Of a DNA stretch of 64,000 bases, positions 1 through 8,900 are shown piece by piece. This stretch comes from Streptococcus infantis ATCC 700779 (GTDB taxonomy: Bacteria > Bacillota > Bacilli > Lactobacillales > Streptococcaceae), in contig NZ_GL732439.1 of assembly GCF_000187465.1 (NCBI RefSeq), positions 1,077,518 to 1,141,517 of the forward strand, given 5' to 3'. A program made the position numbers and the translations under genes. The notes beneath the pieces are model-generated. The model was not told where the DNA came from. It searched no databases and was given only the letters and a program-made list of their open reading frames with translations. The stretch's first letter is position 1. Every line of letters begins with the position of its first letter.

Positions 1-9
1 CATAGCCTA

Positions 10-1173
10 TTACTGACGCTGACCAAAATCCTTAATCATCTGCTCCATTTCCTCACGACTTGGTGTCGTAAGCATATAGAGATAGTCTCCTTGCAATTCA
101 GCAAAGGCTGCCGGCATGATTTTCTTTACTTTGAACTGTTGACCATATTTAGCGAGCAAGTCTTCTTCTGAATAAACATAGTTAGCATTGGCGCGACGAG
201 ATGTTGCCAAGCAATACTGGGTTTCAAATGGAGACTCTGGGAATGCTTCACCTGCAACGATAGCTGCATAGCCCTTGTACAAATCCAAGGAATGCGCATA
301 GTTATAGACATCAATAGTGAAGCCACCCGCTGGACGGTTATTGTACTCAATGGCAATATAATCATCACCCTCACGGAAGAACTCGATATGGAAGAAACGT
401 TCTTTCATACCAAATTCCTTGACAATTGCCTCACCATACTTGCGAAGTTTCGGATCCATATCTTTAAGAACATAATAAGAATTGTCCATCTTGTAAATCA
501 TGAGATCAAGGGGTGTATGGGCATAGTCAAAGGTAGTTGAAAAGACAATATTTCCATCTCTATCTACCAAACCATCGAAGGTACAGATTTCACTAGAGGT
601 AACAAACTTTTCAAAGAAATAAACGGTTGAATGGTCCCATTCAGCCTTAAAGTGGTTTACATCATCTTCTGTTTCAAGTTTGAAGGTTGCTGCTGCACCT
701 ACTCCATTATCAGGTTTTGCAATCATGGGAAGACCGATTTCTTTCACAGCTTTGTCAACATCTGCTTCTGTTTCAATGACAGCACCTGGCACAACTGGAA
801 CTCCAGCTTTTTTGAAGAGTTTTTTCATCTCAGATTTGAACTTGGTCTTCTTGAGGTCTTCTGGTTTGGCACCAAAGACATGAAACTGTTCACGAAGAGC
901 AGCATCCAACTCTAGCCAGTATTCATTATGAGATTCGATGCGGTCAATTGAACCATGCTTATAGAAAAGAAAGGCAACTGCACGTTTAACCTCATCGATA
1001 TTTTCAAGATTATCAACTCGGAAGTACTCCGTCAAGCTATTGCGCAATGGTTCATCTAGCTGTTCGTAGGGTTCTTGCCCAATCCCTAGAACTGTGATTC
1101 CTTTATTGGCTAACTCAATACTAAATTGCTGAAAATTTTGTGGGTAATAGGGTGAAATTACAAGATAATTCAT
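10..1173 (-). CDS. ATP-grasp domain carboxylate-amine ligase family protein
   Basis: The protein is 387 aa from the ATG at 1173, which follows an AAGGAG ribosome site; an in-frame TTG two codons upstream has no such site. An N-terminal pre-ATP-grasp fold (about residues 1-100) is followed by an ATP-grasp core with the lysine/glycine nucleotide loop GLPMIAKPDNGVGAA near residue 147 and the metal-binding strand IEYNNRPAGG near residue 278. Such enzymes join a carboxylate to an amine through an acyl-phosphate using ATP. The substrate cannot be read from the sequence. It is the last gene of a tight cluster behind two esterases (12-21 nt gaps), so the three probably act on one small molecule or conjugate. 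The family is clear, the reaction is unknown. Confidence 0.85.
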   Translation of the reverse strand: MNYLVISPYYPQNFQQFSIELANKGITVLGIGQEPYEQLDEPLRNSLTEYFRVDNLENIDEVKRAVAFLFYKHGSIDRIESHNEYWLELDAALREQFHVFGAKPEDLKKTKFKSEMKKLFKKAGVPVVPGAVIETEADVDKAVKEIGLPMIAKPDNGVGAAATFKLETEDDVNHFKAEWDHSTVYFFEKFVTSSEICTFDGLVDRDGNIVFSTTFDYAHTPLDLMIYKMDNSYYVLKDMDPKLRKYGEAIVKEFGMKERFFHIEFFREGDDYIAIEYNNRPAGGFTIDVYNYAHSLDLYKGYAAIVAGEAFPESPFETQYCLATSRRANANYVYSEEDLLAKYGQQFKVKKIMPAAFAELQGDYLYMLTTPSREEMEQMIKDFGQRQ

Positions 1174-1185
1174 AAGCAACTCCTT

Positions 1186-1926
1186 TTATAGACTCATATG
1201 ACCGAGGAAATAAGGCATTTGTTTGCGCCACCATTCCCAGTCATGGGCAACATCGTGCCCCCATTCTGCAAACCAGGCAGGAATTTGTTTTTGGTCAAAG
1301 GCTTCTTTTAACTTGTAGTAAGAAGGCAGACCATCATGCTCCCAAGCACCTAAGCCAGTACAAATCACAATCTCAGCCTGACGGTAACGGTCAATAAACC
1401 AACCATCATTTTGATTCCAGATATAGTCTACTGGTGAATTTTGATAGATAGCATCATCATTGTAGTAGTCACCTACAAAGAAACGCGCATCATAGACACC
1501 ACTGAGGGCGATTACCTTGGTAAAGACATCTGGATGCTGAAGGAAAAAGTTAAGTGCATGATAGGCTCCCATAGAGCAGCCTGTCGTCATCATGCCGTCG
1601 AACCAGCCTGTCTTGTGCTTGATAAAAGGAATGGCTTCTTCAATAACGTATCGCTCATAAGCACGGTGCATTTCAGCTTGGTCATGACTATTTTTCCAAG
1701 TCGCAAGCCAGCTCTCGCTATCGACACTTGAAAGGGTGAAGAACTGAACACGGCCTTCCTCGATAAAGGACGCACAAGCATCAATCATGCCGAAGTCATA
1801 ATATTCATTGTGGCTACCACCTGAAGAAGCAAAGACAACAACTGGGATGCCTCCATGTCCGTATCGATTGACATACATTTCACGGTTAAGATGACCACTC
1901 CAGTGGCTAAGATGTTCAATATGCAT
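1186..1926 (-). CDS. Alpha/beta-hydrolase esterase (esterase D-like)
   Basis: 246 aa, no signal peptide, so cytoplasmic. The nucleophile elbow GCSMG puts the catalytic serine at residue 118, and the C-terminal WGHDVAHDW segment (about residues 223-231) supplies the likely histidine. The oxyanion region VVVFASSGGSHNEYYDFG near residues 30-47 fits the putative-esterase (esterase D) family. The ATG has a good AAGGAG site. It lies between a second esterase of the same superfamily and an ATP-grasp ligase, all on one strand and probably co-transcribed. The substrate is unknown; two hydrolases beside a ligase suggest cleavage and re-formation of an ester or amide conjugate, which is inference only. 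Confidence 0.85.
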   Translation of the reverse strand: MHIEHLSHWSGHLNREMYVNRYGHGGIPVVVFASSGGSHNEYYDFGMIDACASFIEEGRVQFFTLSSVDSESWLATWKNSHDQAEMHRAYERYVIEEAIPFIKHKTGWFDGMMTTGCSMGAYHALNFFLQHPDVFTKVIALSGVYDARFFVGDYYNDDAIYQNSPVDYIWNQNDGWFIDRYRQAEIVICTGLGAWEHDGLPSYYKLKEAFDQKQIPAWFAEWGHDVAHDWEWWRKQMPYFLGHMSL

Positions 1927-1947
1927 ATCCTGTCTCCTTTATACTAA

Positions 1948-2772
1948 TTACCAATTTTCTGCAAAAAAACGTAGGCAAGCTGGAAGATTTTCTGCCCATG
2001 GAATTTCATGGTGGATAGCCCCGGCTTGAACCTTGAGTGAGAGATTTTCCAACTGCACTCCTCCTGCTATCAAATCATGATAATAGCGAAGAGAAGAGTC
2101 AATATAGGCCTGCTTAATATTACCAGCCATAAGAGTCTTATCCGTGTCATCTGCTTCTTCCGTCCCAACATAGATAAAGACTCGCTGGTCTGGCAATAGT
2201 TTTTTACGCTCTATATAGCGATCAAAAGCCTCTTGGTGAAGCCAATTAGCAGATGAAAAGACACCCAAGCAGCCAATCTGGTCTTGATACTCCAAGCCAA
2301 TAAACTGGGTAATATTGCCGCCTAGAGAAGACCCAACCATAGCAGTGTGCTTGCGGTCTGATTTTGTACGATAGTTTTCATCGATAAAGGGTTTGATCAC
2401 TTCCATGACAAACTCAGCATACTCGACTCCCTTACCACCAAACTGTTGACCGGGAATATTAGACTCTTGGAATTTCCATGCCGCGTACTCATTCATCCGT
2501 CCTAGGCCATCATTATCAATGGCCACTACAATCATACGGCTGATATCCGGATTCCGTTTAATGGTAGGAATGATCTTCCATGAATGACCGACATAGGATT
2601 CTTTACTGTAAAAGACATTTTGACCATCATGGAAATAGACAACCGGATAAGTTCGATCCGTGTCTTTCTCGTAGTTTTTCGGGAGAAGAACACGTACACG
2701 GCGGTCCTTGCCTGTGTATGGAACCTTGAGTTTATGCTCTCGCATTTTCAGGTAAAAGTAGGATTGATTCAT
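1948..2772 (-). CDS. Alpha/beta-hydrolase, putative esterase family
   Basis: The protein is 274 aa when started at the ATG at 2772; an in-frame TTG eight codons upstream is less likely. VVYFHDGQNVF marks the first strand and oxyanion region, GSSLGG holds the nucleophile serine (about residue 149), and AIHHEIPW near the C-terminus holds the likely catalytic histidine. This is the enterochelin-esterase-like/esterase D fold, soluble and without signal peptide. It is the first gene of the cluster esterase-esterase-ATP-grasp ligase. Despite the fold similarity to siderophore esterases, no siderophore genes lie nearby, so no such function is claimed. Confidence 0.83.
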   Translation of the reverse strand: MNQSYFYLKMREHKLKVPYTGKDRRVRVLLPKNYEKDTDRTYPVVYFHDGQNVFYSKESYVGHSWKIIPTIKRNPDISRMIVVAIDNDGLGRMNEYAAWKFQESNIPGQQFGGKGVEYAEFVMEVIKPFIDENYRTKSDRKHTAMVGSSLGGNITQFIGLEYQDQIGCLGVFSSANWLHQEAFDRYIERKKLLPDQRVFIYVGTEEADDTDKTLMAGNIKQAYIDSSLRYYHDLIAGGVQLENLSLKVQAGAIHHEIPWAENLPACLRFFAENW

Positions 2773-2824
2773 TGTCAGAAAACTCTCTATATTCAAAATT
2801 TTACCTAATTATATCATAAAAATA

Positions 2825-2877
2825 GAAAAAAAGTCAGTTCCCGTCCAAATTTAGGACAATAAACTAACTTTTTTTAC
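2825..2877 (-). terminator. Terminator after thiI
   Basis: On the minus strand an A-rich stem reading AAAGTTAGTT pairs imperfectly with AACTGACTTT around an inner GTCC/GGAC stem and ends in a T-run. It follows the thiI stop by about 30 nt and separates thiI from the esterase cluster. Confidence 0.7.
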
Positions 2878-2907
2878 TTATTTTATTTTTTCCTCTGGTT
2901 TTTCTGA

Positions 2908-4122
2908 TTAAAGGAGCTCATCAATTAACTCATCAACCGCATCTTTCTCAGCTTGAGGGGTAATTTCAGTAATCATAATTCCTGCTACTGCTCGCTCAAC
3001 CAATCCTTCAACATCCATACGTGTTTCATACTGTTCAGCATTCTTAATTTTAGGATTTGTTTTGGGACGATCAGGCGCAAAAATCGTACAGCAGTCTTCA
3101 AAAGGTTGGATAGAAATTTCAAAGGTATCAATTTCCTGCGCAATGTCAATGATTTCTAATTTATCCATAGTCACAACTGGTCGGATAATCGGTGTATTGG
3201 TTACGGCATTGATAGCCTGCATACTTTCTAGGGTTTGGCTTGCCACCTGACCAAGACTTTCACCATTGATGATGACCAAACCTTTTCTAACTTCACGGAT
3301 ACAGTCGGTAATCCGCATCATAAAGCGGCGAGTCAGAGTCATGAGGTAAGCTTCTGGAGCCTTAGCCTTAATCTCTTCTTGGATTTCCGTGAAAGGCACT
3401 TCGATAAACTGAATATTCCCACCGAACTTGGTCAATTTACGGGTCAAATCCTGCGCTTTCTTGAGGGCACCTGGACTAGTATATGGTGGACTAGCGAAGT
3501 GAACAGCCTCGATATCTACGCCACGTTTTAGTGCAAGATAACCTGCTACAGGAGAGTCAATCCCCCCTGACAACATGAGCATACCTTTCCCAGAAGTGCC
3601 AACTGGCAAACCACCAGCCCCACGAATGGTCTCATAGGAAAGATAAGCCGCCTCTTCACGAATCTCCACTTGCAGATTGATATCGGGATTTTTCATCTGG
3701 GCTTGTACATTTGGAATGGCATCAAAAACAGCACTACCAAGAACTTGGTTGAGTTCTCGACTATCCAGTTCAAAGTTGTGATCACTACGTTTGCTAGAAA
3801 TCTTAAAGGTCATGCCTTCCTTATAGATGTCCCGCATAATCTCTTGGACAGCAGATTTAAGAACTTCTACAGATTTTTCAACCTTATATACTGGAGAAAA
3901 GTTTTGAATCCCGAAAACCTGTTTGAGAGACTCAGCTACTGCTGCATAGTCGGCTCCATTAAGATAAGCATGGGCACGGTCGCGATCAGCAGTTACCTTG
4001 ACTTGAGGATAGATAGATAAAACATCTGAGATATTATTACGTAGTTTATTGATGAAACGCATACGGTTTTTACCTTTGGTTGAAAGTTCCCCGTAGCGAA
4101 TCATAATTTCTGAATATTGCAT
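2908..4122 (-). CDS. thiI: tRNA 4-thiouridine sulfurtransferase ThiI
   Basis: 404 aa, the usual length for Gram-positive ThiI. It makes 4-thiouridine at position 8 of tRNA and can feed thiamine thiazole synthesis. An N-terminal ferredoxin-like/THUMP region (about residues 1-165) precedes the PP-loop ATP pyrophosphatase motif [17 protein letters not shown] near residue 184. The C-terminal rhodanese domain of the E. coli enzyme is absent, as expected in this lineage, so sulfur must come directly from the partner desulfurase. That partner is the adjacent upstream gene, 8 nt away on the same strand, a conserved pairing. Cytoplasmic and probably constitutive. Confidence 0.96.
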   Translation of the reverse strand: MQYSEIMIRYGELSTKGKNRMRFINKLRNNISDVLSIYPQVKVTADRDRAHAYLNGADYAAVAESLKQVFGIQNFSPVYKVEKSVEVLKSAVQEIMRDIYKEGMTFKISSKRSDHNFELDSRELNQVLGSAVFDAIPNVQAQMKNPDINLQVEIREEAAYLSYETIRGAGGLPVGTSGKGMLMLSGGIDSPVAGYLALKRGVDIEAVHFASPPYTSPGALKKAQDLTRKLTKFGGNIQFIEVPFTEIQEEIKAKAPEAYLMTLTRRFMMRITDCIREVRKGLVIINGESLGQVASQTLESMQAINAVTNTPIIRPVVTMDKLEIIDIAQEIDTFEISIQPFEDCCTIFAPDRPKTNPKIKNAEQYETRMDVEGLVERAVAGIMITEITPQAEKDAVDELIDELL

Positions 4123-4130
4123 GAATGCTC

Positions 4131-5273
4131 CTATCTTACTTTTCTAGTTTGATTGTAAATTAATTTTAGTTTGGTCAAAAATTGCTCAACTTGACTCATG
4201 TCATTTTCTAGGTCTAGGCTGACACGTACTGCTGACTGAGCCTTATCTTTTTCAACCCCCATGGCAATCAGGGTCCCGGCAGGTTTCCCTGCCTTGGACG
4301 AGCAAGCAGAGGTTGTGGAAATGAAAATATCATAGTCTTCAAATGCATGAACGATGACTTCACCACGGACACCCTTAATCCCAAAAGTCAGAATATGAGG
4401 CGCAAAGTCTTCCTCACCTGAGAAAACAAAAATATCTGGATATTCGAGTAGTGCTTGACGGATGACTGCCTTCATCTGACCCGTTTTGTTAGAAAACAAT
4501 TCCAATCTTTCCATAGCTAGACGCAGTGCCTTGGCTGTTGCTGCAATTCCTGCTACATTCTCAGTTGTTGAACGATAGTCACGCTCTTGGCCACCACCAG
4601 TTAATAGGGGGGTGATTTTCTTGCCAGACTTGATATAAATAAATCCAACACCACGAACTCCGTGGAATTTATGACTAGAGAAGGTCGCAAAATCCACTCG
4701 GTCAGTCAAATACTTTTCTATTGGAATCTTAGCTAAAGCTTGAACAGCATCAACATGGAAGGAAATCGTTGGCTTATCTACTAATAGTTCTGAGATCGCT
4801 TCAATAGGTTGAATTGAGCCAATTTCATTGTTAACAGCCATGATAGAGACTAGCGTTGTATCAGGACGAAGTAGATTTTCTAAAGCAGCTACATCTACAA
4901 ATCCTTTTTCATCTACTGGTGCAAAATCCACCTCAAATCCTTGAGTCTGAAGCCAAAGAGCAGACTCCTTAACCGCTGGATGCTCAATTTCTGACACGAT
5001 GATGTGTTTACCAAACTGAGCTTTTTCAAAAGCGACACCTTTGATAACCCAGTTATCTCCTTCGGTACCACCAGAGGTAAAGAAGACTTCTTCGCTTTTC
5101 TTACCAATTAAATCTGCAATCTGCTGACGAGAAGCTTCTAAAATTCTGGTAGACTGATCACCCAAACGATGAAGGCTAGATGGGTTACCAATAATTTTTG
5201 CAGACACCTGCATGTAAGTTTCAAGTACTTCAGGATAAGGCTTGGTCGTAGCCGAATTATCAAAGTAAATCAT
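4131..5273 (-). CDS. Cysteine desulfurase (NifS/IscS-like), ThiI partner
   Basis: 380 aa, a PLP-dependent class-V aminotransferase fold enzyme that removes sulfur from cysteine as a persulfide. The N-terminus [13 protein letters not shown] is the family signature, the PLP lysine lies in SSHKFHG (K202), and the persulfide-carrying cysteine is in [11 protein letters not shown] (C324). It lies 8 nt upstream of thiI in the same direction, so it is most likely the dedicated sulfur donor for tRNA thiolation and not the SufS enzyme of Fe-S assembly. Transcribed divergently from the small membrane protein gene at 5410. Confidence 0.94.
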   Translation of the reverse strand: MIYFDNSATTKPYPEVLETYMQVSAKIIGNPSSLHRLGDQSTRILEASRQQIADLIGKKSEEVFFTSGGTEGDNWVIKGVAFEKAQFGKHIIVSEIEHPAVKESALWLQTQGFEVDFAPVDEKGFVDVAALENLLRPDTTLVSIMAVNNEIGSIQPIEAISELLVDKPTISFHVDAVQALAKIPIEKYLTDRVDFATFSSHKFHGVRGVGFIYIKSGKKITPLLTGGGQERDYRSTTENVAGIAATAKALRLAMERLELFSNKTGQMKAVIRQALLEYPDIFVFSGEEDFAPHILTFGIKGVRGEVIVHAFEDYDIFISTTSACSSKAGKPAGTLIAMGVEKDKAQSAVRVSLDLENDMSQVEQFLTKLKLIYNQTRKVR

Positions 5274-5353
5274 TGTTTCTCACACTTTCTAAAATCACTC
5301 CTTCTATTGTAACACGAAACAGTTCAGGCGACAAGAAATGCCGTTCAGGTTCA

Positions 5354-5385
5354 TTTAAGTTTTTTTTAAAGATTTTGGGTATAAT
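5354..5385 (+). promoter_or_regulatory. Promoter with CiaR-like direct repeat
   Basis: TTTAAG at 5354-5359 and TTTAAA at 5365-5370 are separated by 5 nt, followed 9 nt later by a perfect TATAAT (5380-5385). The TTTAAG-N5-TTTAAG direct repeat just upstream of a -10 box is the known binding pattern of the streptococcal response regulator CiaR; the second half-site has one mismatch. No ordinary -35 box is present, which suits an activator-dependent promoter. It drives the gene at 5410. Confidence 0.6.
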
Positions 5386-5409
5386 GAATCATGGTAAAGG
5401 AGAGAAATT

Positions 5410-5811
5410 ATGTCTAACTATCGCAGAAAATCAAAACCTAAAACTGAACATATCAAAAAAGGCTTTACCGTCTTTCAAAAAACAATTGCAACTTTAGCCA
5501 GTATCCTTGGTTTGATTACAGCTAGTATCACTATCATGAATGCTTTGGATAAAAACAAGGATCATAAAGATACGACTCCACAAACAACCATTATCAAGGA
5601 AGTTCAAAAGGAAGCTCCCGCTGAATCCAATGCACCTGCACAGAATCAGTCTAATAATCAAGAAACAACTCAAAAAGAAGAAGTTCAAACACCTAGCAAG
5701 AAGGAAGATACAAAATCAGATGACAATTCTCAGAAAAATGAGCAATCTGATTCTTCATCAAATACTCCAACTACTGAAGCAGGAGCTAGCGCTAATAACG
5801 GAGCATCCTAA
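5410..5811 (+). CDS. Small membrane-anchored protein (DUF6556-like)
   Basis: 133 aa. A basic N-terminus (residues 1-20, rich in R and K) is followed by one hydrophobic segment at about residues 24-44, then a long low-complexity tail rich in Q, N, T, S, E and K that is predicted to be disordered. Topology is probably cytoplasmic N-terminus with the tail outside. There is no enzyme motif. The start has an AAAGGAG site 8 nt upstream. The promoter has a CiaR-type repeat, suggesting a role in envelope stress or competence control through CiaRH. It is flanked by genes on the opposite strand and is therefore monocistronic. Function unknown. Confidence 0.82.
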   Translation: MSNYRRKSKPKTEHIKKGFTVFQKTIATLASILGLITASITIMNALDKNKDHKDTTPQTTIIKEVQKEAPAESNAPAQNQSNNQETTQKEEVQTPSKKEDTKSDDNSQKNEQSDSSSNTPTTEAGASANNGAS

Positions 5812-5823
5812 ACATTGCTCAAC

Positions 5824-5850
5824 GCCAACGGTTACTTCGTTGGTGTTTTT
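5824..5850 (+). terminator. Terminator of the small membrane protein gene
   Basis: The hairpin GCCAACG / CGTTGGT with a short loop is followed by GTTTTTATTT, starting 13 nt after the stop codon. Confidence 0.75.
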
Positions 5851-5882
5851 ATTTGTTAGTTTTTCATTTCATTTTTATCACA

Positions 5883-5913
5883 AAAAACCAGGAACTAATG
5901 TCCCTGGTTTTTC
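5883..5913 (-). terminator. Terminator of the GH20/GH84 gene, bidirectional
   Basis: AAAACCAGG pairs with CCTGGTTTT around a 10-nt loop with T-runs on both strands. It lies about 40 nt after the minus-strand stop at 5956 and can also back up the convergent plus-strand gene. Confidence 0.75.
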
Positions 5914-5955
5914 TTTTTTAAAACAAGATATTCTGCATCGAATGAAGATTCGTAC

Positions 5956-8900
5956 TTAGTCTTCTTTCCCTTTTTTGATAAAGGTTGCAGAGAGAACCAA
6001 TCCAAGACTAGCTAGGAAGGCTAAGCCTACTGAATCTTGCTCACCAGTTGCTGGAAGTTGACCTTTTGCTTCAGTTACTGGTGCATTTGGTCCTTCTGGT
6101 TCTTGTTTTTGGTTTGTTGAACTTGAAGGTTGCTTGTGATTCGCAATTGGTGTAACTGGGTTTGCAACAGGCTCTTTATATTCTGGAACCTCATTCTTAG
6201 CTGCTTCAACCCAATTAACGCCACCCTTGAATTCTGGAAGCTCATTCTTGTCCGCTTCAACCCAATTAACGCCGCCATTGAACTCTGGAAGCTCATTCTT
6301 GTCCGCTTCAACCCAATTGACGCCGCCATTGAACTCTGGAATGTCATGAACAGCTGCTTCTGCAGCATTAACTCCACCTGTAAATTCAGGAATTTCAACT
6401 ACTGGTGGTTGCTGATCTCCCTTACTTGAAAGGACTTCAGGTTCTGGGGTTGGTTCTGGATCCGGAGTTGGCTCTGGATCTGGGGTTGGTTCTGGATCTG
6501 GAGTTGGCTCTGGATCTGGAGTTGGCTCTGGATCCGGAGTTGGTTCTGGATCCGGAGTTGGCTCTGGATTTGGGGTTGGTTCTGGATCTGGAGTTGGCTC
6601 TGGATCTGGAGTTGGCTCTGGATCTGGAGTTGGTTTTGGATCTGGAGTTGGCTCTGGATCCGGAGTTGGTTTTGGATCTGGAGTTGGCTCTGGATCTGGA
6701 GTTGGTTTTGGATCTGGAGTTGGCTCTGGATCTGGAGTTGGCTCTGGATCTGGAGTTGGTTTTGGATCTGGAGTTGGCTCTGGATCTGGAGTTGGTTTCG
6801 GATCTGGAGTTGGTTCTGGATCTGGAGTTGGCTCTGGATCTGGAGTTGGTTGCTCAGGTTCTTCTGAAAGTTCTTGGTAGTAAGTCGTCATTTCATAGAA
6901 CTCTGGTTTGCCACCTTCCCAAATGAGTTTAACATCAAGCAACGGAGCCTTATCTCTCACTGCAAATGTTTGGAAGCTTGAGGTAATTGCTCCCAAATCT
7001 GTCCAAGCACCGTCTCTGTCTGTTTTCAGAGTACGAGCGAGTAAACGAGCTGCTACTCCTTGAGGCAGACTAGAAACAAGTCGGATGTGGTTGGCGTCTG
7101 TTGGTTCTGACAAGTGGTAAACCAACTCACCCTGGTCTTTCTCAGCCTTATAGCTTGTCAAGACTTTGCCATCTACAAGATTTGTGTAAAGGTTGCCTCG
7201 ACTTTCTCCACTATTTCCTTGAACAGTTGGGTCATTGATAGGTTTCACAAATTCGCCGTCATTGATAACCAACTCAGTAAATCCAACAAAACGAGCATCG
7301 TAATTAGCAGTGAAGAGAACACGGAGATAGTTAGCTTTAACTGGGCTTGCAAGTTCTCCTTCGATGTAGCGATTTCCAGGCATCTTAGAATCATGTGTCC
7401 ATCCATCTGTCAATGAATCATCACGCATTTCATTAGCGACACCATCACCTACTGTTACAACATCTGTCCATGTCTTACCATCTTGACTAACCTGAATCTT
7501 ACCATCACGAAGATAGTTCTTCGTACCATCTTGGATATAGGCTCTAATCTTCTTGATTTCACGTTCGCTACCAAGTTTCAAGGTAATATGACCATCTTTA
7601 CGTGCATAGTCAGAGAACTCTACAAAGTTATTGTAAACACCATCAAACAACTGATCCAAATTCTTGATCTTGCGAACATCATTTGCACCATAGTAGGCAT
7701 CAATTCCCATAGATGTAGAATCAAGCTCAGTTGGCTCCACTTCTTTTGTCTTAACGAGTAGAGATGTCGCTGTCACTGCTTGTTCTTGGTCAGTCTTATT
7801 AACCAAACGAGCATAACGCACCAAGGACTTATCAGTTACTTGGCTAGCTGGATACCATTCTTGTGCATTTGGAGAGAATTCCAAGTCAAGGGCTGGATTT
7901 CCAATACCAATAGCCTGAATGCTTTCAGCCTGGTGTAGACGGTCTAGCTTCATACCCAAGTAGCTATGAGCTGGAAGCTTAGTTCCACTTGGAATTTGCA
8001 TGTCATAACGACCGAGACTGTCGTATACTGGTGTTGATTTCAAACTTTCAACATTGGTATCTGTCATCTCGCTATTGCCAGCACGTGTTTCAACTGAGAA
8101 GTCAGCGATACGCCACCATAGATTGATATTCTTAGTATTGCGAACACGAACATAGCGAGCTGAAATTGGAGTTTCGATTTCTTTAGTTTGTTCACCAGTC
8201 AAACGATCCAATTCTTGCCATGAAGTACCATCTGTAGAATACTCAAGAACACCTTCTGCCAATTTATCTCCTGATCCTTGAACGAGGCGGACCTTAGTTA
8301 CAGGTTTGACTCCACCCAAGTCTAGTTGAACCCAACCACCGACTGGAGTTGTATCTGTTCGATCAGCATTTGCCAGCATGGCTTCAGTATTGTCACGACC
8401 ATCTGTAATCTGAGCAACTGTCGTATTGTACTTGTACATAAGATTTGGACTGATGGTCACTGTAGCTGCCTGTTTAGGACGACTTACTTCTACAGGACGG
8501 TTCACAGCGATTTCTCGTACAGCAAACCAAGTGTTCTCACGATCAGAAGTTGCAATCATTCGAACAGCTTTAGCATTGATATTGAGATTTTCAAATTTAA
8601 GAAGAGGCTCATTACCAGTGTAGCTTGGTTCTGAAAGTGTTACCCACTCATCATTTTCATTGAGATACTCAACCTTAGCATTGTTAAAGGTATCGCGTGG
8701 ATTTGCTTGAGTTCCCATTGCAAATGTCAAGTTTTGAATTGGAACAGCTTTATTAAATTTCAAACCAATATAGTCACCAGTTTGGATGCTGTTTGGTGAT
8801 TTGATAAGAGCATGTGTTCCTAAATCTCCATCAGTGACTTCAGCAAGTCCACCTTCTACACCTGTACGGTTTGTGATAAAGGTGCTGATTACTTGGTCTG

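Noticed and set aside
1..9. CAT at positions 1-3 as the start codon of a further minus-strand gene
   Set aside because: Only three bases are available and no clear ribosome site is visible; it cannot be supported.
6178..6849. CRISPR array
   Set aside because: The repeats are direct, contiguous and in coding phase, without unique spacers; they encode protein repeats.
6405..6926. Long plus-strand open frame made of [16 protein letters not shown] repeats
   Set aside because: It is the antisense reading of the PTPDPE/K repeat DNA. The 18-bp unit keeps other frames open; there is no ribosome site or promoter. The same applies at 15144-15602.
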